A DNA stretch of 64,000 nucleotides from Kribbella pittospori. GTDB taxonomy: Bacteria; Actinomycetota; Actinomycetes; Propionibacteriales; Kribbellaceae. Positions 33,823-43,078 of the stretch are shown here, one piece after another. Under the pieces are notes generated by a model. The model searched no databases, was not told the origin of the DNA, and saw only the letters and a program-made list of their open reading frames with translations. Made by a program: the position numbers and the translations under genes. Location of the stretch: the NCBI RefSeq assembly GCF_004331465.1, contig NZ_SJKB01000001.1, forward strand, positions 1,344,610 to 1,408,609, read 5' to 3'. Numbering within the stretch: position 1 is the stretch's first letter; each line of letters starts with the position of its first letter.

Positions 33823-34569
33823 ATGACATGGTTCGAGGCGCTGTTCGTCTTGGTGGCGGGGATGGGCGCGGGCACGATCAACGCTGTGGTGGGGTCGGGC
33901 ACGCTGCTGACGTTTCCCGCCCTGCTGGCCGTGGGAATTCCGCCAGTGCTGGCCAACGTCAGCAACAGCGTCGGTCTGTCTCCCGGTACGGCGGCCGGTG
34001 CGATCGGCTACCGCCGTGAGCTGGAAGGCCAACGCGGCCGGATGATCCGGCTGATCCCAGCGTCGTTGCTCGGCGGCGTTGTCGGGGGAGTGCTACTGCT
34101 CACCTTGCCCGACTCCGCGTTCCATGCCGTCGTCCCGGTGCTGATCCTGCTGGGCTGTCTGCTGGTTGCCTTCCAGCCCTGGTTGTCGAAGTGGATCAGC
34201 GTGCCGTCGCACGCCCATCGCGGGGCCTGGTGGGTGATCCCCGCGGTCTTTGCCACCGGCATCTACGGCGGGTACTTCGGTGCCGCGCAAGGTGTACTGC
34301 TGATGGCGATCCTCGGCCTCGGCCTGGACTCGAACCTGCAGCGAATGAACGGCCTGAAGAACGTCCTCGCCACGGTCGTCAACACGGTGGCCGCGGTGCT
34401 GTTCATCTTCGTCGCCGACGTCGATTGGCTGGCCGCCGGTCTGATCGCGGTCGGCTCGACGATCGGAGGCTTCCTCGGCGCCCGCTACGGCCGCAAGCTG
34501 CCGCCGATCGCGCTGCGGGTGCTGATCGTCTGCATCGGCATCCTCGCCATCGTCACGATGGTGTTCTGA
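33823..34569 (+). CDS. TSUP (TauE/SafE) family anion exporter
   Basis: 248 aa with about eight hydrophobic helices. The N-terminal GAGTINAVVGSGTLLTFP and the internal repeat ATGIYGGYFGAAQGVLLM are the two TSUP signature halves. Family members export sulfite or organosulfonate anions; the substrate is not deducible here. Its 3' end overlaps the convergent tetR gene by 17 bp. Confidence 0.92.
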   Translation: MTWFEALFVLVAGMGAGTINAVVGSGTLLTFPALLAVGIPPVLANVSNSVGLSPGTAAGAIGYRRELEGQRGRMIRLIPASLLGGVVGGVLLLTLPDSAFHAVVPVLILLGCLLVAFQPWLSKWISVPSHAHRGAWWVIPAVFATGIYGGYFGAAQGVLLMAILGLGLDSNLQRMNGLKNVLATVVNTVAAVLFIFVADVDWLAAGLIAVGSTIGGFLGARYGRKLPPIALRVLIVCIGILAIVTMVF

Positions 34570-35203
34570 CCCGCAGACCCTCCAGCAACAGATCGAGCCC
34601 GTAGTCGAACTGCTCGTCGCCACCCGTCGTCCGGGCCAGCTCCGGCGCCAATTCGACGACCGTCGGGAAGTCCCGCGCCGACAACGACTCCATCGTCGTC
34701 CGCAGTCGCCGCCAGGCCTCCGGATCACGGCGCTCGGCGGCCATCTGGATCTCCCAGGACGTTGCCCCTAGCACGTACGTGAACAGCGTGGTGTGGGTCC
34801 GCGCGGCCGTCTCCGGATCGAACCCGGCGGCGCGCAGTACGCCGAGCAGACCCTCGGCCACCCGGGCCGTCTCGTGCCCCGCCAGCGGCCGGCTCGCGAG
34901 TAGTTGCGCCAGGCAAGGATGCTGGAGCATCAGCAGCCGCAACCCCCGGCACACCGCCCGGACCTGGTCCGGCCACGACACGTCCTGCGGTACGGCGGGC
35001 AGCAGACCCATCAGGTGGTCGCGGACAGCGTCGTACAGGTCGTCCTTGTTGCGGAAGTAGGTGTAGAGCGCCATCGGGCCGACCCCGAGCTCGGCGGCCA
35101 CGCCGCGCAAGCTGAACGCGTCGGTGCCCTTGGACTCCATCAGCTCGAGTGCGGTCCGGACGATCAGCTCGGAGCTGAGCGTGTTGCGCGGTGTCCGGCC
35201 CAT
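34553..35203 (-). CDS. TetR/AcrR-family repressor
   Basis: 216 aa. HTH in residues ~10-55 (SLRGVAAELGVGPMALYTYFRNKDD); the C-terminal helical domain resembles TetR_C of the AcrR group. ATG behind a strong AAGGAGGG. Divergent from the quinone reductase-ohr operon with a dyad-containing spacer, so it most likely represses that operon and itself in response to electrophiles or quinones (inference). Confidence 0.9.
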   Translation of the reverse strand: MGRTPRNTLSSELIVRTALELMESKGTDAFSLRGVAAELGVGPMALYTYFRNKDDLYDAVRDHLMGLLPAVPQDVSWPDQVRAVCRGLRLLMLQHPCLAQLLASRPLAGHETARVAEGLLGVLRAAGFDPETAARTHTTLFTYVLGATSWEIQMAAERRDPEAWRRLRTTMESLSARDFPTVVELAPELARTTGGDEQFDYGLDLLLEGLRVRTPS

Positions 35204-35229
35204 CTCGATCCCTCCTTGGAAGCAGCTAA

Positions 35230-35253
35230 CGTACAGTGTATAGTACGGTGTAT
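35230..35253. promoter_or_regulatory. Likely TetR operator
   Basis: CGTAC (35230-35234) and GTACG (35243-35247) form a dyad, and GTACAGTGTAT / GTACGGTGTAT (35231-35241 and 35243-35253) repeat directly 12 bp apart. It lies in the 78-bp spacer between tetR and the quinone reductase. Confidence 0.6.
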
Positions 35254-35281
35254 CGAACGGACAACGGAAGGCAGGGAGAAC

Positions 35282-36235
35282 GTGCGAGCGGTACAGATCG
35301 CCGAGTTCGGCGGACCTGAGGTGCTGAAGGTCAGCGACGTCGCGGAGCCGGTGGCCGGCGACGGACAGCTCCTGATCACGGTGGACCGCGCGGGGATCAA
35401 CTACGCGGACACACATCAGGTCGAGAACAGCTACCTGTCCAAGGCGCAGCTGCCGCTGACCCCGGGTGGTGAGGTGGTCGGACACACTCCGGACGGCCGC
35501 CGGGTGGTCGCGCTGGTCGGCTCCGGCGGATACGCCGAGAAGGCGGTCGCCCAGGCCGCGGTGGCGTTCGACGTACCCGAAGAGGTCTCTGACGGAGCGG
35601 CGCTCGCACTCGTGGTCCAGGGGACCACGGCCTGGCATCTGCTCAAGACCATGAGCCACATGGCACCCGGCGAATCCGTGCTGGTGCACGCCGGTGCCGG
35701 CGGTGTCGGCTCGTTGGCCGTGCAGCTCGCGAAGCTGTGGGGCGCCGGCCGAGTGATCGCGACCGCGTCCTCGGAGGAGAAGCGCAACCAGACCATCGAG
35801 CTCGGTGCGGACGTCGCCATCGACGGTACGCCGGAAGGCCTGAAGGACCGGATCATCGAGGCGAACGGCGGCAAGCCGGTCGACATCGTGCTGGAGATGG
35901 TCGGCGGGCCGACGTTCGACGAGTCGTTCGCGGCGCTGGCGCCGTTCGGCCGGCTGGTGACCTTCGGTGCCGCGTCCCGGCAGGCCGCTGCGGCGATCGA
36001 CCCGGGCCGGCTGATGAAGGGCTCGAAGACCATCGCCGGTTTCTGGCTGGTCGACTGCCTCCGTGATCCCGCCACTGTCAGCGGTCCGCTGGCCGAGCTG
36101 TTCGAACTCACCGTCAGCGGCAAGCTCACCGCGATCGTCGGCGGGGACTACGCGCTGTCCGACGTCGCAACCGCCCATGAAGACATGCGAGCCCGCCGCA
36201 CCGTCGGCAAGCTCGTGCTCGACCCCACTCGCTGA
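35282..36235 (+). CDS. Zinc-independent NADPH:quinone oxidoreductase (MDR family)
   Basis: 317 aa, GTG start after GGGAG. MDR fold without the catalytic zinc cysteines: INYADTHQ, GGEVVGH, Rossmann motif HAGAGGVGSLAVQLAK and C-terminal RTVGKLVLDP. It reduces quinones with NADPH. Followed 20 bp later by ohr, so the pair likely forms a stress-detoxification operon under the divergent TetR. Confidence 0.92.
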   Translation: MRAVQIAEFGGPEVLKVSDVAEPVAGDGQLLITVDRAGINYADTHQVENSYLSKAQLPLTPGGEVVGHTPDGRRVVALVGSGGYAEKAVAQAAVAFDVPEEVSDGAALALVVQGTTAWHLLKTMSHMAPGESVLVHAGAGGVGSLAVQLAKLWGAGRVIATASSEEKRNQTIELGADVAIDGTPEGLKDRIIEANGGKPVDIVLEMVGGPTFDESFAALAPFGRLVTFGAASRQAAAAIDPGRLMKGSKTIAGFWLVDCLRDPATVSGPLAELFELTVSGKLTAIVGGDYALSDVATAHEDMRARRTVGKLVLDPTR

Positions 36236-36255
36236 ACGAACCAGGAGAACGACAT

Positions 36256-36687
36256 ATGACCATCGCAGTCGAGAAGGTTGTGTACACCGCCCGCGCGACC
36301 GCCCAGGGCGGCCGGGACGGCAAGGTGGCCACCAACGACGGCAAGCTCGACGTCGTCGTCGCACCGCCGGCCGAGATGGGTGGCAACGGCAACGGAACCA
36401 ACCCGGAGCAGCTGTTCGCGGCCGGCTTCGCGGCGTGCTTCCACAGCGCGCTGAAGCTGGTCGCGCGCAAGGCCCGCCAGGACGCCGACGGCTCGACCGT
36501 CACGGCCGCGGTCGGCATCGGCCCGATCAACGGCGGCGCAGGCTACGGCCTGGAGGTGGAGCTCGAGGTGAGCCTGCCCGGCGTCGACCGCGCCGTCGCC
36601 GAGGAGCTGGTCGCCAAGGCGCACGAGGTGTGTCCGTACTCCAACGCCACTCGCGGCAACATCAAGGTCGACCTCACAATCGCCTGA
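36256..36687 (+). CDS. Organic hydroperoxide resistance protein (Ohr/OsmC)
   Basis: 143 aa, the usual length. The two reactive cysteines are Cys61 (AACFHSAL) and Cys126 ([11 protein letters not shown]), and [16 protein letters not shown] is the Ohr-type N-terminal segment. It detoxifies organic peroxides with dihydrolipoamide or similar thiol. A clear AGGAGA ribosome site is present. Confidence 0.95.
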   Translation: MTIAVEKVVYTARATAQGGRDGKVATNDGKLDVVVAPPAEMGGNGNGTNPEQLFAAGFAACFHSALKLVARKARQDADGSTVTAAVGIGPINGGAGYGLEVELEVSLPGVDRAVAEELVAKAHEVCPYSNATRGNIKVDLTIA

Positions 36688-36794
36688 ACCACCCAGCACC
36701 TTGTGCACCCACCAACCAGATCCGGTCCCGCCAACTGGTCGAACCGTGCCCAAAGTCGGGATTGGATCGGGAGGGTGGGGTGGGGGTGGGTGGG

Positions 36795-37724
36795 TCAGAG
36801 GCGGGCGAGGGCTTCCTTCAGGAGGCCCTCGGTCGCCGAGACCGGCGCTGCCGCGATCGTGAGTGCCTCCATGATCGCGACGTACTCGTCGACCTCTTCG
36901 AGCTTGTCCAGGTAGAGCGCGCTGGCCGCGTGCTCGATGTAGACGATGTCCGGCAGGTCACCGTCGGGGAACCGCAGCAGGCTGAATGCGCCGCCGGTGC
37001 CTGGATACCCGACACTGCTGAACGGCATGATCTGCAAGGTGATGTTGGGCTGCTGCGCCCACATGATCAGGTGCTCGATCTGAGACCGCAGGATCGCCTC
37101 GCCGCCGACCGGCCGGTGCAGGACCGACTCGTCGATGACCACCCACAGCCGGGCCGGATTCAACCGGGTCAGGATCTGCTGCCGGGTCACCCGCAGCGAG
37201 ACCCGCTGCTCGACCTCGTCGCCGGGCAGGAACGACTTGCCCAGCTGGACGACGGCCCGGGCGTACTCCTCGGTCTGCAGCAACCCTGGGACGAACATCA
37301 CCTCGTAGGTCCGGATCAGTGTCGCCGCGACCTCGAGGCCGACGTAGTTGTTGAACCAGCTCGGCATCACGTCGCCGTACCGGGACCACCAGCCGGGGTT
37401 GTTCGCGGCCCGGGCCAGCTCCATCAGCCGCTTGCGTTCGTCCTCGTCGTCCAGCCCGTAGAGCCCGAGCAGGTCGTTGACGTCGCGCTCCTTGAACCCG
37501 ACGCGCCCGAGTTCCATCCGGCTGACCTTGGACTCCGAGGCACGGATCTGCCAGCCCGCATCGGCGCGACTGATCCCGGCGGACTCCCGCATCCGCCGCA
37601 GCTGTCCGCCCAGCATGATCCGGAGGGCGGTCGGCCCGCCCTCGCCACCAGCCACTGTCACTGACTCACCCACGCCCTCGCTCCGGGGTTGCGAGGGGAA
37701 CCCGGCACCCGTCCACTCACCCAT
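36795..37724 (-). CDS. XRE-type regulator with DUF5753 domain
   Basis: 309 aa. HTH_XRE at residues ~35-95 (LRRMRESAGISRADAGW, then SESKVSRMELGR), followed by DUF5753 from ~115 (VPGLLQTEEYARAVV). Such genes are very numerous in actinomycetes and frequently control adjacent small DUF397 genes in development or antibiotic output; no DUF397 gene is adjacent here. Confidence 0.92.
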   Translation of the reverse strand: MGEWTGAGFPSQPRSEGVGESVTVAGGEGGPTALRIMLGGQLRRMRESAGISRADAGWQIRASESKVSRMELGRVGFKERDVNDLLGLYGLDDEDERKRLMELARAANNPGWWSRYGDVMPSWFNNYVGLEVAATLIRTYEVMFVPGLLQTEEYARAVVQLGKSFLPGDEVEQRVSLRVTRQQILTRLNPARLWVVIDESVLHRPVGGEAILRSQIEHLIMWAQQPNITLQIMPFSSVGYPGTGGAFSLLRFPDGDLPDIVYIEHAASALYLDKLEEVDEYVAIMEALTIAAAPVSATEGLLKEALARL

Positions 37725-37738
37725 TTCAGCCCGCGATG

Positions 37739-38833
37739 CTACCGCCTGTCCACGGTAACGGGCCGACTGGCACTCCGAACGGTGTTTTGACGCAGCTGCC
37801 GTAGCAGATACCGGGCATCCCGGTCCAGCCCCTGGATGGTCCCTGACGCAACAGCGAACTGGAACTCGAGCCCGAGGAACATCAGGCCGGGCTCACCGGT
37901 CGCGACGCCACGCTCGTGCCGCACCCGGCCACCTTCGAAGACGGGCAGGTCGAGGAAGCTGTGGTCCGGACCCGAACCGGTGCACCACACCACCGTCCCG
38001 ACATCGGGCAGTATGTCGCCCTCGGCGGTCACCGGCTGCCCGTCCCGCACGCTCTCGATCCGGCTGGTCGCGACCACGCCGGCTGCGTCGAGATCCGCGA
38101 GCTTGTTGCGGACCAGCGTGACCCCGTGGCCTTCCCGCTCGGCCAGCGCCTTGCGGCCCATCGGCGTACGACGGGTAAGGACGTGCCGGAACACGAACAT
38201 CACGATCGGCAGCATCATCCGGCCGCGACCCGAGTCGATGTCGACCGGGACCTGACCCGGATGCCGCCCGGCGAGCAGCGTGCGGTGGGTCTTGACGGCC
38301 TCCAACGCGATGTCGGTGCCGGAGTTCGCCGCGCCGACCACCAGAACGGTGCCGTCGGCAAGCTGTTCCGGGTTGCGGTACTCGAGCGAGTGCAGTTGCC
38401 GGATCGCCGGGTCGAGTTCACTCGCGAACGCCGGTCGCTGTGGCACCGCGTGCGATCCGCCGGCCACGATCACCTGGTCGGCCAGGTACTCACCCTCGTC
38501 GGTCTCCACCCGGAAGCCCTCGGCGTCGCGCGACACCCGTGTCACTCGTACGCCGGCCCGCACGGGCAGCTCGAAGTGGGCGGCGTACTGCTCGAGGTAG
38601 TCGCCCATCTCGTCCCGTGTCGGGCAGTCGTCCACCGGGATCGGCAGACCCGGCAGACTCGCGTACCGCGGCGGACTGAACAGCCGCAGCGAGTCGTACC
38701 GTCGTCGCCACGAGTCACCGATCCGCGGATGTCCTTCGAGGATCACGAAGTCCTCACCCCGCCGCTTCAGGTGGTAGCCCATCACCAGACCGGCCTGTCC
38801 GCCGCCGATCACCACAGTCCCGAACCTGTTCAT
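37739..38833 (-). CDS. Flavin monooxygenase-like NAD(P)/FAD oxidoreductase
   Basis: 364 aa. FAD-binding VVIGGGQAGLVMGYHL at the N-terminus, WRRRYDSLRLFSP, and second Rossmann motif VVVGAANSGTDIALE near residue 165. This is the small CzcO/FMO-like group often named putative monooxygenase; the FMO fingerprint FxGxxxHxxx(Y/F) is only partial (GSHAVPQ). The substrate is unknown. It is preceded 109 bp away by the LuxR-type regulator on the same strand. Confidence 0.88.
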   Translation of the reverse strand: MNRFGTVVIGGGQAGLVMGYHLKRRGEDFVILEGHPRIGDSWRRRYDSLRLFSPPRYASLPGLPIPVDDCPTRDEMGDYLEQYAAHFELPVRAGVRVTRVSRDAEGFRVETDEGEYLADQVIVAGGSHAVPQRPAFASELDPAIRQLHSLEYRNPEQLADGTVLVVGAANSGTDIALEAVKTHRTLLAGRHPGQVPVDIDSGRGRMMLPIVMFVFRHVLTRRTPMGRKALAEREGHGVTLVRNKLADLDAAGVVATSRIESVRDGQPVTAEGDILPDVGTVVWCTGSGPDHSFLDLPVFEGGRVRHERGVATGEPGLMFLGLEFQFAVASGTIQGLDRDARYLLRQLRQNTVRSASRPVTVDRR

Positions 38834-38942
38834 TCCAGCCCCCTTGTGCCGTTCGTTCGGCTCAACGTAGGACTACGGACCGTGCCGCCACATCGACCGA
38901 CCACGCCAAGCAAGGCGCGGCGGACTGGTCATTTCTACCCAG

Positions 38943-40493
38943 TCAGACCAGGCCCTTCTCGTAGGCGTACGCCGTGGCCGCCGCCCGGCTGGAGACACCG
39001 AGCTTGCCGAAGATGTTGCTCACGTGCCGGGCGACGGTCCGCTCGCTGAGGAACAGCTGCTCACCCACCGCCCGGTTGGTGATGCCCGTGGCCAGCAGCC
39101 GCAGTACCTCCAGCTCCCGCGGGCTCAGCCCGCCGGTCTGACCGGTGTCCTCGAGTGCTGCCAGGTCGGCCAGCGCCCCGAGCTGCTCGAACGCTGCCCG
39201 GGCACTGGCGAGCTCCATCTGCTCCGCATCACCGTCACCGAGCGCGCCACAGGCCCGCCCGACCAGCACCCGAGTCCGCGCCGCCTCGTAGGGCATCTCC
39301 AGCTCCTGCCACAACATCCATGCCCGCCGCAACAACGGCATCGCCCCGCGCGCATCGTCACCCGCAACACGGACCGCCCCTTCGCAGTACGCCGCCAACG
39401 CCTGCAGGTACGGCGAATCGACGCGGGCGAACTCGTTCAGCTCGGCAGCGGCCTTCCGCGCCGCCTCGAGATCACCACAGTCGACGGCCAGGTCCACCCT
39501 GGCCGCAAGGAGCGCCGGACGCGTCGCAGCCAGCGGGTCCTCGGCCAGTGCTCGTTCGAGTCCCGCGATCGCCGACGCATGGTTTCCCTGTGCGGCCCGC
39601 AGCCTGGCCAGACCTGGCTGTACCTCCGCGCCCTCGCTACCGGCTCGTTGATACGCCTGCTCGGCCTCCGCATACCGTCCGCGCTGGCGTTCGAGCTCGG
39701 CCACTTGGTACCACGCAGACCCGACCGCTCCGGGAGCCAGCCGCCGGCAAGCATCCTCTGCGGCGCCCGCCGCCTCGGACCACGCCCCGCGCAGTTGCAG
39801 GATCTGCGACCGATGCACCAGACACACCCCGCGGTACGGCACCAGGCCGGACTGCTGGTCGCACCAGCCCGTCAGCGCGTGTGTCCACTCCTGCGCCCGG
39901 CGTACGTCGTACAGCCGCATGCAGAGATCGATCACGGCGCAGTAGGCGATCCCAGCGACCTCAGGGCCGACCCGACCGGCGGTGACGTGCACCATCGCCT
40001 CGTCCAGTGCCGTCAGGGCCTCGGTCCGCCGGCCGAGCATCTCCAGGCATCGGCCGCGGCCGAGCGATGCCAACGCGATCGCGGACGGTTCGGTCGCGAG
40101 CTCGCGGGCCTGTTCGAATCGAGGGAGTGCGGTGACGGGATCGCCGGTCATCATCCGCGTGGCCGCGTCGGCCTGCAGGAACATTCCGGTCAGCTCGATG
40201 TTCTCGGCCGGAATCATCCGCTCGACCCGGGCCCGCCACCCGGCGGCCCGGGCGAACTCGCCGCGGCCCTGCAGGTGGAAGCCGAGCCAGAACGCGCTGC
40301 GGACCGCTAGGTCGACATCACCGCGGGCGAGATGCTCCTCGAACGCGCGCTCACGGTAGCCCGCGACCTCGTCGTCGTGACCGAGGACGAAGGCGGCGAC
40401 GGCCAGCCGGTCGAGGTCGGCCGGTGGGAGTGGGCTGTGCTGGTCGGCGGCGGTCAGCTCGGCGTACTCGGCCGGCCAGTCGTACTGCTCCAT
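38943..40493 (-). CDS. LuxR-type regulator with TPR-like repeat domain
   Basis: 516 aa. Residues ~20-440 are Ala/Leu-rich helical repeats like TPR units; the C-terminal ~65 residues are a LuxR HTH (LSPRELEVLRLLATGITN, LFLSERTVARHVSNIFGKLG). No ATPase domain, so it is the truncated-LAL form without the NB-ARC part. Its target is unknown; the adjacent flavoprotein gene is a candidate. Confidence 0.9.
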   Translation of the reverse strand: MEQYDWPAEYAELTAADQHSPLPPADLDRLAVAAFVLGHDDEVAGYRERAFEEHLARGDVDLAVRSAFWLGFHLQGRGEFARAAGWRARVERMIPAENIELTGMFLQADAATRMMTGDPVTALPRFEQARELATEPSAIALASLGRGRCLEMLGRRTEALTALDEAMVHVTAGRVGPEVAGIAYCAVIDLCMRLYDVRRAQEWTHALTGWCDQQSGLVPYRGVCLVHRSQILQLRGAWSEAAGAAEDACRRLAPGAVGSAWYQVAELERQRGRYAEAEQAYQRAGSEGAEVQPGLARLRAAQGNHASAIAGLERALAEDPLAATRPALLAARVDLAVDCGDLEAARKAAAELNEFARVDSPYLQALAAYCEGAVRVAGDDARGAMPLLRRAWMLWQELEMPYEAARTRVLVGRACGALGDGDAEQMELASARAAFEQLGALADLAALEDTGQTGGLSPRELEVLRLLATGITNRAVGEQLFLSERTVARHVSNIFGKLGVSSRAAATAYAYEKGLV

Positions 40494-40515
40494 CGCACCC
40501 CCAACCGCCCAGCCG

Positions 40516-41046
40516 CTAGCCCTGTGCCAGCGCCAACACTGTTGCTGCTGGCAACTTGGCCAGGTCGGCCCCGTCCAGCAGGATCTTGGACCCCCGGATG
40601 CCGCTGCCGATCACGACCAGTCCGGCCCGGGTGACCGCCTCGTCGACCAGCACCGGCCACGCGGCCGGCAGTCCGATCGGGGTGATCCCGCCGTACTCCA
40701 TGCCGGTCGAGCTGACCGCGTCGTCCTGGGCGGCGAAGGAGATCTTCCGTACGCCGAGATGCTTGCGGATCACGCCGTTCACATCCGCCCGGTCGGTGGC
40801 CAGCACCATCACCGCGGCGTACGTCGACTCCCCGGCGCGCTTGCCGTGCACGATCACGCAGTTCGCCGACGCATCCATCGGTACGTCGTACTCCGCGCAG
40901 AAGGCGGCGGTGTCGGCCAGGCCGGGGTCGATCGCGGCTGCGTAGGCGGTGAGGTCGCCGAGCGCGTCACGCACCGGCGCGGCCAGGAGCTCGGGCACCT
41001 CGGCGGCGGGCCGCCACTCGACCTTGCCCAGCACCGGTGCGGTCAC
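40516..41046 (-). CDS. YbaK/EbsC-family aminoacyl-tRNA deacylase-like protein
   Basis: 176 aa. The YbaK fold is recognisable by CVIVHGKRAGESTYAAVMV, VRKHLGVRKISFA-like stretch and GGITPIGLP. Members clear mischarged Cys- or Pro-tRNA. Its ATG overlaps the stop of the upstream GNAT gene by 4 bp. Confidence 0.9.
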   Translation of the reverse strand: MTAPVLGKVEWRPAAEVPELLAAPVRDALGDLTAYAAAIDPGLADTAAFCAEYDVPMDASANCVIVHGKRAGESTYAAVMVLATDRADVNGVIRKHLGVRKISFAAQDDAVSSTGMEYGGITPIGLPAAWPVLVDEAVTRAGLVVIGSGIRGSKILLDGADLAKLPAATVLALAQG

Positions 41047-41354
41047 TTGGCCGCCTCCTCACCGGGGCGGCGGACCAGGTCGGCGTACTCGGTGTGCTGC
41101 TGGAGATAGTCCTGGTAGAACGGGCAGGCCGGCTTGACCCGCAGGCCGAGGGCGCGGGCGTCGTCGAGGGACTTCGACGCGATCCGGCCGGCCACACCGC
41201 GGCCGCGGAACTCGGGCAGGGTCTCGGCGTGCAGGAAGCTGATCACGCCCGGGTGCAGCTTGTAGTCGACGAATCCCATCAGATGGCCGTCGGTGTCCAC
41301 TGCCTCGTACCGGCTGCGCTCCTTGGCGTCGACGACGCTGATCTCGTTCTCCAT
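41043..41354 (-). CDS. Short GNAT acetyltransferase (YjdJ-type)
   Basis: 103 aa from ATG 41354 (GTG 41363 also in frame). Single compact GNAT with FLHAETLPEFRGRGVAGRI and KPACPFYQDYLQQHTEYADL, the signature of the minimal YjdJ group. First gene of a two-gene unit with the YbaK-like protein. Confidence 0.9.
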   Translation of the reverse strand: MENEISVVDAKERSRYEAVDTDGHLMGFVDYKLHPGVISFLHAETLPEFRGRGVAGRIASKSLDDARALGLRVKPACPFYQDYLQQHTEYADLVRRPGEEAAK

Positions 41355-41488
41355 GTCCGCCACTGTAACCAGCGCACCCGGACACGGGCCGCGTGACCGT
41401 GGGTTTTGACTTCGTCACCCCTGGGGTACCGGCCCCGAGGGTGTCCGGCCGGACACACCGTGGCATCACGGGCTCGGGAGGAGCAGGG

Positions 41489-43069
41489 ATGAGCGAGCAC
41501 GCACTGGAAGAAGGCAGAGCGATACCGAGTCTCGTGCCGGCCCGGATGGACCGGCTGCCGTGGACCAGGTTCCACTGGATGATCGTCGTCGGCCTCGGCG
41601 TCTCCTGGATCCTGGACGGCCTCGAGATCCAGCTGGTCTCGCTGGTCGGAAACGTGCTCAAGGAGCCGGAGACGCTCCACCTGACCACCTCCGAGGTCGG
41701 CCTGATGGCCTCCGTCTACCTGGCCGGTGAGGTGGTCGGTGCGCTGGTCTTCGGCCGGCTCACCGACAAGTGGGGCCGGCGCAGCCTGTTCATCATCACG
41801 CTGATGGTCTACCTGGTCGCGTCCGGTCTGGCCGGCCTGTCCTGGGACATCTACTCGCTGCTGTTCTTCCGGTTCATCGCCGGTATGGGCATCGGCGGTG
41901 AGTACGCCGCGATCAACTCCGCGATCGACGAGCTGATCCCGTCGAAGTTCCGCGGTCGGGTCGACATCGGCATCAACGGCACCTACTGGGCCGGCGCGCT
42001 GATCGGATCCGCGGTCGGTCTGGTCTTCCTGAACGAGGACATCATCCCGATCGAGTGGGGCTGGCGGCTGTGCTTCCTGATCGGTCCGGTGATGGGTCTG
42101 ATGATCATCTACCTGCGCCGGCACATCCCGGAGAGCCCGCGCTGGCTGATGACGCACGGCCGGGTCGAGGAGGCCGAGCGGACCGTCGACGAGATCGAGG
42201 AGACGGTCCGGCGGCAGGGCGGCGAGCTGCGTGAGGTGACCGACGACGAGGCGATCAACGTGATCGACTACCCGCCGGTGACGTACCGCGAGATCGCCCG
42301 GGTGATGCTGCGCGACTACCGCAGCCGGTCCTTCCTCGGCTTCTCGATGATGGTCACCCAGGCCTTCCTCTACAACGCGATCTTCTTCACCTACGCGCTG
42401 GTCCTGAAGGCGTACTTCGGCCTGAACGACTCCAGCATCGCGCTCTACTTCTTCCCGTTCGCGATCGGCAACCTGGCCGGTCCGCTGCTGCTCGGCCACT
42501 TCTTCGACACCATCGGCCGGCGCAAGATGATCCTCGGCACGTACTCCGTGTCGGCGGTGGTGCTGTTCATCACCGCGCTGCTGTTCAACGCCGGCGCGCT
42601 GAGTGCGGTCACGCTGACCCTGCTGTGGTGCGTGGTGTTCTTCTTCGCCTCGGCCGGCGCGTCGTCGGCGTACCTGACGGTGAGCGAGATCTTCCCGATC
42701 GAGCTGCGTGGTCAGGCGATCTCGTTCTTCTTCGCGATCTCGCAGCTCACCGGTGGTGTGATCGCGCCGTTCCTGTTCGCCTCGCTGATCGGTGAGGGCG
42801 ACAACCCGGCGCGCGGTCCGCTGACCGTCGGCTACATCATCGGTGCGGCCGTGATGCTGATCGGTGGTCTGATCGCCTGGTTCTTCGGGGTCGACGCGGA
42901 AGGCAAGTCGCTGGAGAACATCGCGAAGCCGCTGTCGGCCCGCGAGGGTGGCGCGGGGACCCGGTTCCAGGGCCCGCGGCCGCGGCTGCCCAGCACCGAC
43001 GCCCAGGTCCGCCGGATCACCCCGGTGAAGCCGGAGGCCGAGCAGAGCAGACCGTCCGACGACGCTTAA
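41489..43069 (+). CDS. MFS transporter (sugar/metabolite:H+ symporter type)
   Basis: 526 aa, ATG after GGGAGGAG. Twelve helices; motif A repeats GRLTDKWGRRSLFII and GHFFDTIGRRKMIL, plus RFIAGMGIGGEYAAINS and RHIPESPRWLMTHGR, place it in the sugar-porter/AAHS-like branch. A ~60-residue basic, Pro-rich tail follows the last helix. The substrate is not evident. cobQ begins 10 bp after the stop. Confidence 0.9.
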   Translation: MSEHALEEGRAIPSLVPARMDRLPWTRFHWMIVVGLGVSWILDGLEIQLVSLVGNVLKEPETLHLTTSEVGLMASVYLAGEVVGALVFGRLTDKWGRRSLFIITLMVYLVASGLAGLSWDIYSLLFFRFIAGMGIGGEYAAINSAIDELIPSKFRGRVDIGINGTYWAGALIGSAVGLVFLNEDIIPIEWGWRLCFLIGPVMGLMIIYLRRHIPESPRWLMTHGRVEEAERTVDEIEETVRRQGGELREVTDDEAINVIDYPPVTYREIARVMLRDYRSRSFLGFSMMVTQAFLYNAIFFTYALVLKAYFGLNDSSIALYFFPFAIGNLAGPLLLGHFFDTIGRRKMILGTYSVSAVVLFITALLFNAGALSAVTLTLLWCVVFFFASAGASSAYLTVSEIFPIELRGQAISFFFAISQLTGGVIAPFLFASLIGEGDNPARGPLTVGYIIGAAVMLIGGLIAWFFGVDAEGKSLENIAKPLSAREGGAGTRFQGPRPRLPSTDAQVRRITPVKPEAEQSRPSDDA

Positions 43070-43078
43070 GATCCCCGC

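Noticed and set aside
36698..36709. ACCTTGTGCACC also occurs at 63871-63882, upstream of the possible IS30-type gene.
   Set aside because: Only 12 bases match and flanks diverge; insufficient to claim an IS remnant at 36.7 kb.
41358..41375. GCCACTGTAACC near cobQ resembles a cobalamin-riboswitch core.
   Set aside because: The flanking GGTGCAA and B12-box segments are absent, it overlaps a coding start, and it lies 1.7 kb before cobQ. A chance match.
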